Below, one piece after another: positions 55,368 through 64,000 of a stretch of 64,000 bases of DNA (position 1 is its first letter; every line of letters begins with the position of its first letter). A program made the position numbers and the translations under genes. The stretch is taken from positions 1 to 64,000 of the forward strand of contig CAJTGE010000019.1 in assembly GCA_910575795.1 (NCBI GenBank), written 5' to 3'. The stretch is from Clostridiaceae bacterium. GTDB taxonomy: Bacteria; Bacillota; Clostridia; Lachnospirales; Lachnospiraceae. Below the pieces are notes generated by a model. That model worked only from the letters and a program-made list of their open reading frames with translations. It did not search any database and was not told the DNA's origin.

Positions 55368-56084
55368 ATGTCAAACAACATTCCAACCCCCCACATCGCG
55401 GCAAAAGAGGGCGAGATCGCGGAGACGATCCTGCTGCCGGGCGATCCGCTGCGCGCGCAGTACATCGCGGAGCATTTTCTGACTGATCCGGTTCAGTTTA
55501 ACGCTACCAGGAATATGTTCGGCTATACGGGAACCTATAAGGGAAAACGTGTTTCCGTCATGGGAACCGGGATGGGATGTCCGTCGATCGGCATCTATTC
55601 CTATGAACTGATCCATTTCTACGGGTGCAAAAATTTAATCCGCGTCGGGACCGCGGGCGCGATGCGCCCGGAGGTGAAGGTGCGTGACATGGTGTTTGGC
55701 ATGGGCGCATGCACCACGTCCAATTATGTAAAGCAGTTCAGGCTGCCGGGCGATTATTCCTGCATCTGCAGCTTTGAGCTTCTGGAAAAGGCGGTCCGCG
55801 CGGCGGGGGATAAGGGGCTCGCCTACCATGTGGGCAATATCTTAAGCTCTGATATGTTCTACAATCCGTCCATCCCGCCCATGGGCGTCACCTGGGATCA
55901 GATGGGCGTCCTGGCTGTGGAGATGGAGGCCGCCGCGCTGTACAGCAACGCCGCCTATGCGGGCGTCAATGCGCTGTGCATCCTGACCATATCGGATTCG
56001 GCCGTGACCGGGGAAGCCACGACGGCCGAGGAACGCCAGACCACGTTTACGAACATGATGGAAGTGGCCCTGGAACTGGCCTGA
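55368..56084 (+). CDS. deoD: Purine nucleoside phosphorylase, DeoD type
   Basis: A 238-residue trimeric/hexameric phosphorylase of the PNP/UDP family, which splits purine nucleosides to base and ribose-1-phosphate. Conserved elements: [14 protein letters not shown] near the start, [16 protein letters not shown] near residue 65, RVGTAGAM near 87, VEMEAAALY near 180 and ISDS for base binding near 205. Length is exactly that of DeoD. AAAGGAGGAC precedes the start. The neighbours, nucleoside importer and adenine deaminase, make a salvage pathway. Confidence 0.95.
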   Translation: MSNNIPTPHIAAKEGEIAETILLPGDPLRAQYIAEHFLTDPVQFNATRNMFGYTGTYKGKRVSVMGTGMGCPSIGIYSYELIHFYGCKNLIRVGTAGAMRPEVKVRDMVFGMGACTTSNYVKQFRLPGDYSCICSFELLEKAVRAAGDKGLAYHVGNILSSDMFYNPSIPPMGVTWDQMGVLAVEMEAAALYSNAAYAGVNALCILTISDSAVTGEATTAEERQTTFTNMMEVALELA

Positions 56085-56112
56085 CAGGGGATCATGCAAA
56101 AAGGGGATAACG

Positions 56113-57651
56113 ATGGCAGAGGAAATTTTACGGGTCGAGGATCTGACAAAAATCTATCCGGGCGGAGTTCTCGCCAATTATAATATCAATTTCAGCGTCA
56201 ACCGGGGCGAGATCCACGCCCTGGTGGGGGAAAACGGCGCCGGAAAGTCCACCCTGATGAAGATGCTGTTTGGAATCGAGGAGATCACCAGCGGGAAGGT
56301 GTTCCTTCACGGCAAGGAGGTACATTTCAGCTCCAGCAAGGACGCGATCGCGCACGGGATCGGGATGGTGCATCAGCACATGATGCTGGCGCCGTCCCTG
56401 ACCGTGGCGGAAAACCTGGTCCTGGGGATCGAGAAGAAAAAGGGCCTGTTCCTGGATAAGAAAAAGGCGATCGAGGAGACGGAGGCCATTTCAAAAAAAT
56501 ACAACCTCCATGTGGACGCGGGGAAACGGGTGCGCGACATCTCGATCGGGATGAAACAGAAGCTGGAGATCTTAAAAACTATGTACCGCGGGGCCAGTAT
56601 CATCATTCTGGACGAGCCCACGGCGGTTCTGGCGCCGCAGGAGACAGAGGAGCTGTTCGAGCAGCTTCTGAACCTGAAAAAAGAGGGCTATACCATCCTC
56701 TTCATCTCGCACAAGCTGCACGAGGTGAAATATCTCTGCGACCGCTTAACGGTCTTAAAGGACGGGCGTTCCATAAAGACCTGCGATGCAGCGGATGTGA
56801 CGCCGGAGGAGATATCGAGGCTCATGGTAGGCCGCGATGTAAAACTCGAATACGAGAAGACGAAAAAGGAGTTCGGCGGGCGCATCCTGCGCGTGGAACA
56901 TTTAAATTATACGGACAAATTCGGCTCAAAGAAGGTGGACGACTTAAACTTTTCCCTGCGCGAGGGGGAGGTGCTTGGCATCGCCGGCATCGAGGGCAAC
57001 GGCCAGAAGGAGGCCATGGAGATCCTGACCGGGAACCGGAAGGCGGAGAGCGGATCCGTGCTCTATAAGGGGCAGGACCTCTGTGAAAAGAGCATCGCCG
57101 AAAACCGGGCGCTCGGCATTTCCCATGTGCCGGAGGACCGGCATCTGGACGGCAGCGCGCCGGAGATGAGCGTGCGCGACAACTTAATCGCCGCAAGCCT
57201 TACAAGGCTCTCTAAAAAGGCGATCCTTGATACCGCGGCCATTGAGGAATACTGCGCCTCGTGCGTGCGGGACTTTAAGGTCAAGACCGCGAGCCTTGAT
57301 ATCAGCATCAAGAGCCTGTCCGGCGGCAATATCCAGAAGGCCATTGTCGCGCGGGAGTTCACGGCCGGGGCGGATGTGATCGTGTTAAACCAGCCCACCC
57401 GCGGCGTGGATGTGGGCGCCATGGAATTTATCCACAAAAAGATCCTGGAGATGCGGGAGGAGAAAAAGTCCCTGATCCTCGTGAGCGCGGATCTGGCGGA
57501 ATTAAAGGCTTTAAGCGATCGGATCATCGTGTTCCATCAGGGGCGGGTCGCGGGCGTTTTGTCCGATGTCCCGAATGTGACGGAAGAGGAGCTGGGCCTT
57601 TATATGCTGGGCTTAAAACACGATCCCAAAGAGATCCTTGAGGAGGCGTAA
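56113..57651 (+). CDS. Nucleoside ABC importer, duplicated ATP-binding subunit
   Basis: A 512-residue protein with two ABC domains in tandem, as in the BMP-type (NupA/YufO) nucleoside transporter. The first has GENGAGKST near residue 38, DEPTAVL near 163 and a weak LSxGQ-like motif. The second has IEGNGQKE in place of a full Walker A, then LSGGNIQKAI and LNQPTRGVD, the degenerate arrangement typical of this family. Gap to the phosphorylase gene is 28 bases and to the permease gene 1 base. Confidence 0.92.
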   Translation: MAEEILRVEDLTKIYPGGVLANYNINFSVNRGEIHALVGENGAGKSTLMKMLFGIEEITSGKVFLHGKEVHFSSSKDAIAHGIGMVHQHMMLAPSLTVAENLVLGIEKKKGLFLDKKKAIEETEAISKKYNLHVDAGKRVRDISIGMKQKLEILKTMYRGASIIILDEPTAVLAPQETEELFEQLLNLKKEGYTILFISHKLHEVKYLCDRLTVLKDGRSIKTCDAADVTPEEISRLMVGRDVKLEYEKTKKEFGGRILRVEHLNYTDKFGSKKVDDLNFSLREGEVLGIAGIEGNGQKEAMEILTGNRKAESGSVLYKGQDLCEKSIAENRALGISHVPEDRHLDGSAPEMSVRDNLIAASLTRLSKKAILDTAAIEEYCASCVRDFKVKTASLDISIKSLSGGNIQKAIVAREFTAGADVIVLNQPTRGVDVGAMEFIHKKILEMREEKKSLILVSADLAELKALSDRIIVFHQGRVAGVLSDVPNVTEEELGLYMLGLKHDPKEILEEA

Positions 57652-57652
57652 G

Positions 57653-58729
57653 ATGAATAAGAAAAAACGATTTGACTGGTACGGCGTCATCCGCGTAACG
57701 GCCTCCATCCTGATTTCCCTGGTCATCGCGGCGGTCATCATCTTTGCCGTAGCCGACGATCCGGCCACGGCCCTGCACAAGTTTTTGCTGGGGCCGTTTT
57801 CAACCAAACGGAACTTTTTCAATGTCATAGAAACCATGATCCCGCTGGTTTTCTGCGGGCTGGCCATCAATGTCATGCACAAGAGCGGCCTGTTTTCCAT
57901 GGTGGCGGACAGCTCCTTTTACTTTGCGGGCGTCGTGGCCGCCAGCCTTGCGATCGCCTGCCCGATGCCGAATATCCTCCATCAGATCGTCATCCTCGCG
58001 GCCGCGACGGCGGTGGGCGGCGTCATCGGCGTGATCCCGGTCCTGATTAAGAAAAAGACCGGGGCCAATGAGCTGGTGATTTCCCTGATGATGAACTATA
58101 TCTTCTTCAACTTCGGGTACTGGCTGATCCGCAACTGTTTCCTGGACGCCTCCAACGGCTCGTTTTCCATCGGCTTTGCGCCGACGGCCAGCCTTGGAAA
58201 GCTCCTGAAGGGCACGAACACGCATTTCGGCCTTTTCATCATGCTGGCCGCCGTGGTTTTCATGTGGATCCTGATGGATAAGTCGAAATTCGGGCGCGCG
58301 CTGCAGATTACCGGCGCGAACGAAAATTTTGCCCGCTATGCGGGCATCCGGATCGGCGGCGTGGTGCTGGGCTCCCAGCTCATCGGCGGCATGCTGGCCG
58401 GTTTGGGCGGCGGCGTGGAGATGATCGGCATGTATAAGAAATTCCAGTGGATCACAGCCCAGACGTACGTGTGGGACGGTATCCTCATCAACCTTCTGGC
58501 AGGGACGAAGCCGCTTATGATCCCGGTATCGGCCTTCTTTATTTCGTATATCCGGATCGGCGCGCTCGTGATGTCAAGGGGAGGCGATGTCGATTCGGAG
58601 ATTGTATCCATCATACAGGGCATCATGATCATGCTGATCGCATCCGAGCGGTTCCTGTACCGGCTCAAGAAGAACAAAGAGGAAAAAGAGGCGCTGCAGA
58701 ATCAGGCGGCTGAGGCAGTGGAAGCGTAA
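57653..58729 (+). CDS. Nucleoside ABC importer, permease 1
   Basis: A 358-residue membrane protein with about eight to ten hydrophobic helices, NupB/YufP-like. The characteristic LKGTNTHFGLF and FGRALQITGANENFARYAGI loop (EAA-type) near residue 220 contacts the ATP-binding subunit. The start at 57653 has GAGGAGG upstream. Coupled to the ATPase gene by a 1-base gap. Confidence 0.92.
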   Translation: MNKKKRFDWYGVIRVTASILISLVIAAVIIFAVADDPATALHKFLLGPFSTKRNFFNVIETMIPLVFCGLAINVMHKSGLFSMVADSSFYFAGVVAASLAIACPMPNILHQIVILAAATAVGGVIGVIPVLIKKKTGANELVISLMMNYIFFNFGYWLIRNCFLDASNGSFSIGFAPTASLGKLLKGTNTHFGLFIMLAAVVFMWILMDKSKFGRALQITGANENFARYAGIRIGGVVLGSQLIGGMLAGLGGGVEMIGMYKKFQWITAQTYVWDGILINLLAGTKPLMIPVSAFFISYIRIGALVMSRGGDVDSEIVSIIQGIMIMLIASERFLYRLKKNKEEKEALQNQAAEAVEA

Positions 58730-58741
58730 AGGAGGGGGAAC

Positions 58742-59659
58742 ATGAGCTTTCTGACAAATCTTGATTTCTGGTTTACCACGCTCCGCTGTACGACGCCGGT
58801 GCTGTTTGCCACCATGGCGGCCCTGATCGCGAGCCGATCCGGCATGCTCAACCTTGGGCTTGAGGGGGCGATGACCGTCGCCGCGCTCTGCGGCGTCCTG
58901 GGGAGCGGCTTTACAGGCAGCCTTTTCGCCGGGGCGCTCTGCGGCCTTGCGGCGGGGACGGCCTTTACCATGCTTTTGGCGTATTTTGTGCAGCATTTAA
59001 AGGCGAACCGGGTGGTGTCCGGCGTGGCGCTTAACCTGGCGGCCAGCGGCGGCTCGGTCTTTTGCCTGTATTCCATCACAGGAGACAAAAATGCCAGCAA
59101 TTCCCTGGCCTCCGCGGCGTTTCCGGCATTTGATATTCCGGTGCTTAAGGCGATCCCGGGGATTGGGGATATCGTCTCAGGACATAACTGTTTGACTTAT
59201 GTGGCATTTATTGTTACAATTTTAATATTCATTGTGCTGAATAAAACAGCCTTTGGCATCCACATCCGGGCCGTGGGCGAATCGGAGGAGGCCGCCCGCT
59301 CAGTGGGAATCAATGTGGAGAAGATCCGCTACCAGGCTATGCTTCTGAGCGGCCTTTTAGCTTCCCTTGGCGGCATGTACCTTTCCATGGGCTATGTCAA
59401 CCGCTTTACCTCCGGCATGGTGGCCGGGCGCGGCTATATCGCCCTGGCCACGAACGCCATGGCGGCCGGCAACGCGCTGATGGGCATGGTCAGCTCCGTC
59501 CTCTACGGCTTTGGGAGCGGCATATCCATCTATCTGCAGAACAACAACGTGGATCCATACCTCATTACCATGGTTCCGTATGCGTCCATCATCGTGTTCT
59601 ATGTGCTGTTCAGCTTCTATTACAAGGTGAAGCGCCAGGGAGAGGATTCACTGTCATAA
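58742..59659 (+). CDS. Nucleoside ABC importer, permease 2
   Basis: A 305-residue NupC/YufQ-like membrane protein with about eight helices. It contains LNLGLEGAMTVAALCG near residue 38 and IRAVGESEEAARSVGINVEKIRYQAM near 175, conserved in this permease subfamily. It forms the heterodimeric channel with permease 1. GGAGGGGGA precedes the start, 12 bases after the previous stop. The 203 bases downstream hold only small stem-loops before the binding protein. Confidence 0.92.
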   Translation: MSFLTNLDFWFTTLRCTTPVLFATMAALIASRSGMLNLGLEGAMTVAALCGVLGSGFTGSLFAGALCGLAAGTAFTMLLAYFVQHLKANRVVSGVALNLAASGGSVFCLYSITGDKNASNSLASAAFPAFDIPVLKAIPGIGDIVSGHNCLTYVAFIVTILIFIVLNKTAFGIHIRAVGESEEAARSVGINVEKIRYQAMLLSGLLASLGGMYLSMGYVNRFTSGMVAGRGYIALATNAMAAGNALMGMVSSVLYGFGSGISIYLQNNNVDPYLITMVPYASIIVFYVLFSFYYKVKRQGEDSLS

Positions 59660-59862
59660 CAAGCAGATATCAACGGGCGTTCCTGCAGCCTTTGCGCAGC
59701 GCAAAGAGGGTGTGATCGTTCATGTAGCAGCAGCGGGCGCTGCTGTATACAGCCCGGCAGGAATATGGACAGCAGCCATCTGCAGGACGCCCCTGATATA
59801 TATACCGCAGCCCTGGAGGCATTGCCTTCACGGCTGCCAGTCTTTATGTTCAAGGAGGATTT

Positions 59863-61050
59863 ATGAAAAAATCAATCAGAAAAGCAGCAGCCATTGCCCT
59901 TACGGCCGCCATGGCCGTTTCCATGACCGCCTGCGGCGGCGGTTCGGATGCCCCGGCAGAGACAAAGGCCCAGGATGAGGCGGCAAATCCGGCTCCGGAG
60001 AAAGGGGAGGCGGAAAACGGCGGGGAAGCCGCCGCCGCGGACGGCGAAAAGCTCAAGCTGACCCTGTGCATCGGCCGGAAGAATGATTTGTCATTCCAGC
60101 AGTCGGCTTATGAGGGAACCGTGCGGATCCAGGAGGAGATGGGCGATCGGTTTGAGATCAATGTAGTCGAGATGGGAGACGACACGACCAAATGGCAGGC
60201 GGCCTTCTATGACGCGGCGGACAGCGGCGCGGATATCATCGTGGGCACCGGTTTCCAGAATAAGGAGAACTTTGAGACCATCCCGCAGGAATACCCGGAT
60301 ACGAAATTCATCCTTTTCGATCAGGATGTGGATTACAGCGTCGGCGATCTGAGCAATGTGCTGACCGTGCTGTTTGACTCCAACCAGTCAGGCTTTCTGG
60401 CCGGCGCGGTTGCGGCTTACTACACGACCGGGGAGAATGCGGCCAACACGGACAAGACCATCGGCTTTGTGGGCGGCACGGAGAGCACAACCATCAATAA
60501 TTTCATGGTAGGCTATGCCGAGGGCGCGAAGTACGTGGATCCGGAGATCAAGATTTTAACCGCTTTTGTCGGCGATTTCATGGATACCGCAAAGGCCAAG
60601 GATCTGACGAACGCCCAGATTTCCGAGGGCGCGGATATCGTTTTCCAGGTAGCGGGCGGCGCTGGCAACGGCGTGATCGAGGCGGCCGCGGAGAAGGACG
60701 GCGTGATGGCCATCGGCGTGGACAGCGACCAGTATCTGGCGCTGGAGGGCTCGAACCTGCAGCCGTCTGTCATCACCTCCAGCTTAAAGCGCCTGGACAA
60801 CGCGTTATTTAAGATTTGCTCCGATTACGTGAAGGATCCGTCCTCCGTACCCTTTGGGAGCACGGCAACCTTCGGCCTGGAGGATGACGCGGTCGGGATC
60901 GTGTTTAATGAAAACCTGACAAAGAGCATCGGCGAGGAAAATGTGGCAAAAGTGGAAGAGATTCTGGCAAAGATCCAGAGCGGCGAGATTGTTGTTTCTG
61001 CCGCGGCTGATCTGACGGCCGATGAGATTAAGGCGATTGTAAACGAGTAA
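59863..61050 (+). CDS. BMP-family nucleoside-binding lipoprotein
   Basis: A 395-residue lipoprotein. A signal peptide ends in the lipobox MTAC (Cys about 25), an Ala/Glu-rich linker follows (about 30-60), then a Bmp domain (DLSFQQSAYEGTVRIQEEM, GTGFQNKENFETIPQEYPDTKF, GFVGGTESTTINNFMVGYAEGAKY, VFQVAGGAGNGVIEAA). This group binds purine nucleosides for the importer. AAGGAGG precedes the start. It completes the importer operon. Confidence 0.93.
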   Translation: MKKSIRKAAAIALTAAMAVSMTACGGGSDAPAETKAQDEAANPAPEKGEAENGGEAAAADGEKLKLTLCIGRKNDLSFQQSAYEGTVRIQEEMGDRFEINVVEMGDDTTKWQAAFYDAADSGADIIVGTGFQNKENFETIPQEYPDTKFILFDQDVDYSVGDLSNVLTVLFDSNQSGFLAGAVAAYYTTGENAANTDKTIGFVGGTESTTINNFMVGYAEGAKYVDPEIKILTAFVGDFMDTAKAKDLTNAQISEGADIVFQVAGGAGNGVIEAAAEKDGVMAIGVDSDQYLALEGSNLQPSVITSSLKRLDNALFKICSDYVKDPSSVPFGSTATFGLEDDAVGIVFNENLTKSIGEENVAKVEEILAKIQSGEIVVSAAADLTADEIKAIVNE

Positions 61051-61198
61051 GAGAAAGAAAACGGCGCGGCGCGCAGGGAGATCCCTGTGCGGCGGCATGC
61101 GCAGAGGATGGGGACGAAGGCGGGAAAGGCGTTCTGCGGCCCCATTTTCGCGCGGCGCTATCCTGCGCGCTGTTTAAAAGGTATTTCGTACAGTTGTA

Positions 61199-61329
61199 TA
61201 GTGAACGACAAAAATTTTTGTTTTTGGCGTTCACTGCGCCGATTTTGCGCTGTGTGAAACGCAGCATCTACCTTTGCAAAATCGTGCGCATCCCCCGTAG
61301 TAAACGACAAATTATTTTGTCGTTTACTA
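61199..61329. mobile_element. Nested-palindrome MITE-like element
   Basis: 131 bases with TAGTGAACGACAAA at the left and TTTGTCGTTTACTA at the right, bounded by TA on both sides (61197-61198, 61330-61331). Each end is itself a palindrome (right one 61299-61328 perfect, 13-base arms), and an inner pair GCGCCGATTTTGC/GCAAAATCGTGCGC adds a further stem. It lies between the lipoprotein and tatD genes. Confidence 0.6.
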
Positions 61330-61356
61330 TAACATTTTTTAAGAAGGAGGCGTTCA

Positions 61357-62142
61357 TTGCAGGGGATCATTGACAGCCATGCGCACATCTGCGGAAAACT
61401 CCTGTTTCCCAGATGGGACGCGGTCATAGAAAGGGCAAAAAAAGCCGGTGTGGAGCGGATCATGATTGTCTGCACCGAAGTGGAGGAGGCCGAACGGGCC
61501 ATTGAAATCGCCGCCCGCGATCCGATGTTTGACGTCGCGTGCGGTTTTTACCCCAACGATCTTTTAAAAGTAACGGAAGCGGACTGGAGCCGGCTTGAGC
61601 GGCTTGTGAGGGAGCCGCAGGTAAAGGCGGTGGGAGAGATCGGGATGGATTATTTCCCCTATGAGACAACGGTTCCCGGAAAGCTTCAGAGGGAGGCGTT
61701 TATCCGCCAGATGCGCCTGGCGGGGGAGGTTGGAAAGCCGGTGATCATCCATATGCGCCTGGCAACGGAGGACACAAAGGCCTGTATGAGAACCTATCTG
61801 AAAACGCCGGGAATCATGCACTGCTACAGCGGCGGTTATGAGGCGATGGGCGATTTTCTGGATATGGGGATGTATCTGTCCTTTTCCGGGAATATTACCT
61901 TTGAGCTGGATGATGTATCAACGCAGAAAGCCGTAAAAGAAGCGCCGCTTAACCGGATTCTGGTGGAAACCGACGCCCCGTCGCTCACGCCGGCCCCCAT
62001 GCAGGGACAGGACAATGAACCGAGCTATATCTCTTATGTCATTGATCATATCTGCCGCCTGCGCGGCATGGAGCGGGAGGCCCTGATTCAGGCGATCGGG
62101 GATAATTACAGAAGGCTGATAAGGAGAGGAATACGTGATTAA
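61357..62142 (+). CDS. TatD-family metal-dependent hydrolase (TTG start)
   Basis: A 261-residue TIM-barrel hydrolase. Metal ligands: IDSHAHI near residue 6, a Glu in VGEIGMDYFPYE near 93, IIHMRLA near 130, HCYSGG near 154 and VETDAPSL near 204. TatD proteins are 3'-5' nucleases or amidohydrolase-like hydrolases. The start is TTG at 61357, fixed by AAGGAGG six bases upstream; no ATG is suitable. It overlaps the adenine deaminase gene by eight bases, so the two are coupled. Confidence 0.88.
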   Translation: MQGIIDSHAHICGKLLFPRWDAVIERAKKAGVERIMIVCTEVEEAERAIEIAARDPMFDVACGFYPNDLLKVTEADWSRLERLVREPQVKAVGEIGMDYFPYETTVPGKLQREAFIRQMRLAGEVGKPVIIHMRLATEDTKACMRTYLKTPGIMHCYSGGYEAMGDFLDMGMYLSFSGNITFELDDVSTQKAVKEAPLNRILVETDAPSLTPAPMQGQDNEPSYISYVIDHICRLRGMEREALIQAIGDNYRRLIRRGIRD

Positions 62143-63901
62143 GATTGAACCAAGGAATAAGAGGGAGCTTCTAAAGGCCGCCCTGGGAGAGATAAACGCG
62201 GATCTGGCGGTAACTAACTGCCGGGTGGTCAATGTATTTACCGGTGAGATATATCCGGCTGTGGTCTATGTGAAGGACGGGTTTATTTCCCATGTAGAGA
62301 CAGAGGCCCTGGACGGTCCGTATAAGGCGGACAACGTCTATGACGGACAGGGGCGTTACCTGATTCCGGGGCTGATTGATTCCCATATGCACATCGAAAG
62401 CTCGATGATGACGCCGCGCAATTTCGCCAAAGTCGCGATTCCCCACGGAACCACGACCATCATCCATGACCCGCACGAGCTGGCCAATGTATTCGGCGCG
62501 GAGGCCGTGCGGTATATGCATGACAGCGCGTCGGATCTGCCCATGCGCCAGCTCGTGGACATCCCGAGCTGTGTGCCGGCCGTTCCGGGCTGCGAGAATG
62601 CGGGAGCCAGCTTTTCGGCTGCCGAGATCCGCGAGCTGGCCGCTTTGGAGAGGGCCGTGGGGCTTGCGGAGGTCATGGATTTCTACGGCGTGATGAACGG
62701 GGACGCGCGGATGATGGAGATCATTGAGGCAGCGTCCGAGTGCGGCCTGTATCTGCAGGGGCATGCGCCTGGGCTTTGCGGAAGGCAGCTCTCCGCCTAT
62801 CTGTGCGGCGGGCCGAACACCTGCCATGAGACGACGGCCGGGGACGAAGCGCTTAGAAAGCTGCGCGCCGGCATGTATGTCGATGCCAGAGAGAGTTCGA
62901 TCACGAAAAATGTGGAAGCGATCTGGAACGGCGTAAAGGATATCCGTTTCTTTGACACCCTGACGCTGTGCAGCGATGACCGCGAAAGCGACGATCTCCT
63001 GCACACCGGCCATTTAAATGCCGTGGCGCGCCGGGCGATCGAATGCGGCATGGATCCGGTTCTGGCCATCAAAAGCGCGACCATCAACACCGCGCGTGAG
63101 ATCGGGGTTTCCCGCCTGGGGGCCATCGCGCCCGGCTATGCGGCGGACATGGCGCTCACAGAGGATATCCGCACCTTGTGGATGGACGCGGTCTTTTACG
63201 GCGGGAGGCTCGTCGCCGAAAACGGCCGCCTGACCGCGCCCATTGAGGATAAGCCGTTTGAGCTGGAGGAGAGGAATTCCATGAAGCTTTCCGGGGTTTC
63301 ACTGGAGGACTTCATCCTCGCGCCGCCTGTGAGAGAAGGGTGCGCGCGGGTAAATGTCATGGAATATGAAAGCCTTACCGCGAGCCTTACAAGGCTTACA
63401 CAGGCCAAGCTTCCTGTCCGGGACGGCCGTCTGGAGCTTTCGGAGGGCATGGCCTTTGTGGCCGTGTTAAACCGTCACGGCAAAGGCACAAAGGCCCTGG
63501 GGATTGTAAAGAATTTCGGGCTTTTGGAGGGCGCGGTGGCCTCCACGGTTTCGCATGACTCGCATAACCTGACGATCGTATACCATCAGCCGGAGGATGC
63601 GCTTGCCGCCGCCAGGGAGCTTATCCGGCAGGGCGGCGGCATGACGGCTGTAAAGGACGGAGCGGTGCTCCACACCCTGCGCCTGGAGGTGGGCGGCCTG
63701 ATGACAAAGCTGGACGCGGAAACGCTCACAGAGGAGGCGGCCAGGATGAAGGAGACAGAGCGGTCGCTGGGGATTACGGCCCCGGAGAATCCGCTTCTGC
63801 GGATTGTTGCGCTGGCGCTTCCGGTGATCCCGGATGTGAAGATGTCGGATCTGGGGCTGGTGTCTGTGGCGGAGCAGAGGATTTTGCCGGTGTTTTTGTA
63901 A
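62135..63901 (+). CDS. ade: Adenine deaminase (GTG start)
   Basis: A 588-residue adenine deaminase of the amidohydrolase superfamily, which converts adenine to hypoxanthine. Metal motifs: IDSHMHIESS near residue 87, HGTTTIIHDPHELANV near 110, QGHAP near 210, and CSDDRESDDL near 280; the C-terminal domain is full length. The start is GTG with AAGGAGAGG upstream, inside the tatD stop. Following purine nucleoside phosphorylase and import, it completes adenine use. Confidence 0.95.
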   Translation: MIKIEPRNKRELLKAALGEINADLAVTNCRVVNVFTGEIYPAVVYVKDGFISHVETEALDGPYKADNVYDGQGRYLIPGLIDSHMHIESSMMTPRNFAKVAIPHGTTTIIHDPHELANVFGAEAVRYMHDSASDLPMRQLVDIPSCVPAVPGCENAGASFSAAEIRELAALERAVGLAEVMDFYGVMNGDARMMEIIEAASECGLYLQGHAPGLCGRQLSAYLCGGPNTCHETTAGDEALRKLRAGMYVDARESSITKNVEAIWNGVKDIRFFDTLTLCSDDRESDDLLHTGHLNAVARRAIECGMDPVLAIKSATINTAREIGVSRLGAIAPGYAADMALTEDIRTLWMDAVFYGGRLVAENGRLTAPIEDKPFELEERNSMKLSGVSLEDFILAPPVREGCARVNVMEYESLTASLTRLTQAKLPVRDGRLELSEGMAFVAVLNRHGKGTKALGIVKNFGLLEGAVASTVSHDSHNLTIVYHQPEDALAAARELIRQGGGMTAVKDGAVLHTLRLEVGGLMTKLDAETLTEEAARMKETERSLGITAPENPLLRIVALALPVIPDVKMSDLGLVSVAEQRILPVFL

Positions 63902-63977
63902 GGCGGAGGGATGTTTGCTGAGGGGGACGCCCGGAGCAGGAAATGGAATAGAATTTATCGAAAAGGAGGTATTTCAG

Positions 63978-64000
63978 ATGCAGACAATTGATCCGCAGAG
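63978..64000 (+). CDS. Start of a gene cut by the window edge
   Basis: ATG at 63978 with AAGGAGG ten bases upstream; only seven codons (MQTIDPQ) are visible. Product cannot be named. Confidence 0.6.

Overview
The window looks like chromosome from a gut-type member of the Clostridia, most likely Lachnospiraceae. The evidence is a clostridial mcsA-mcsB-clpC and radA neighbourhood, AGGAGG-type ribosome binding sites throughout, sigma-A style promoters, a monoderm Tad/Flp pilus locus (no secretin gene) with DUF5702 and DUF6382 proteins, choline-binding-type wall repeats, and a BMP-type nucleoside ABC transporter. Most genes are on the + strand. No rRNA, tRNA, CRISPR array or intact transposase was found.

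Layout. 0-8.3 kb: a GntR/YtrA-type regulator, a tandem array of four short hairpin mobile elements, then mcsA-mcsB-clpC (protein arginine phosphorylation and Clp proteolysis), a small beta-rich protein and radA, closed by a two-way terminator against a nitroreductase. 8.5-22 kb: an accessory stretch with an EamA exporter, an NhaC antiporter coupled to a DUF4272 protein, a very large YobI-type membrane NTPase, an acetyltransferase, DUF3879 and DUF3089 proteins, an AT-rich membrane-protein gene, a Uma2-type protein and several gene remnants. 22.2-43.2 kb: one long + strand cluster that joins a complete monoderm Tad pilus machine (tadZ, cpaF/tadA, tadB, tadC, Flp pilin, TadE-like proteins, a 1196-residue DUF5702 protein, prepilin peptidase) to a eukaryotic-type phosphosignalling module (WG/TPR protein, DUF6382-FHA protein, two PP2C phosphatases, two membrane Ser/Thr kinases) and a wall-binding repeat protein. 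Directly upstream lie two perfect 32-bp inverted repeats around a 145-bp segment that holds a strong promoter pointing away from the pilus genes, the layout of an invertible promoter. 43.7-47.1 kb: a decaying region with a lipoprotein gene split by a pair of hairpin elements, a pseudogene with a stop and a frameshift, and a YciI-like gene. 47.5-53.0 kb: a type IIA topoisomerase pair (parE/parC or gyrB/gyrA), an HPr-like protein without the catalytic His, and a HAD phosphatase. 53.1-53.5 kb: a probable type I toxin-antitoxin locus that standard gene calling would miss. 53.9-64.0 kb: a purine/nucleoside salvage region with an M20 amidohydrolase, purine nucleoside phosphorylase, a BMP-type ABC nucleoside importer, a TatD hydrolase and adenine deaminase.

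How the parts work together: the pilus cluster would assemble a surface fibre whose assembly or activity is set by Ser/Thr phosphorylation. One kinase carries an extracytoplasmic solute-binding-protein-like domain and the other carries PASTA repeats, so both small-molecule and cell-wall signals could feed in, while the upstream inverted repeats could switch the cluster on or off. The purine block would import nucleosides, split them and deaminate adenine. Several families of short hairpin repeats are scattered over the window; one pair, an identical two-element cassette, occurs at both 0.9 kb and 44.1 kb.
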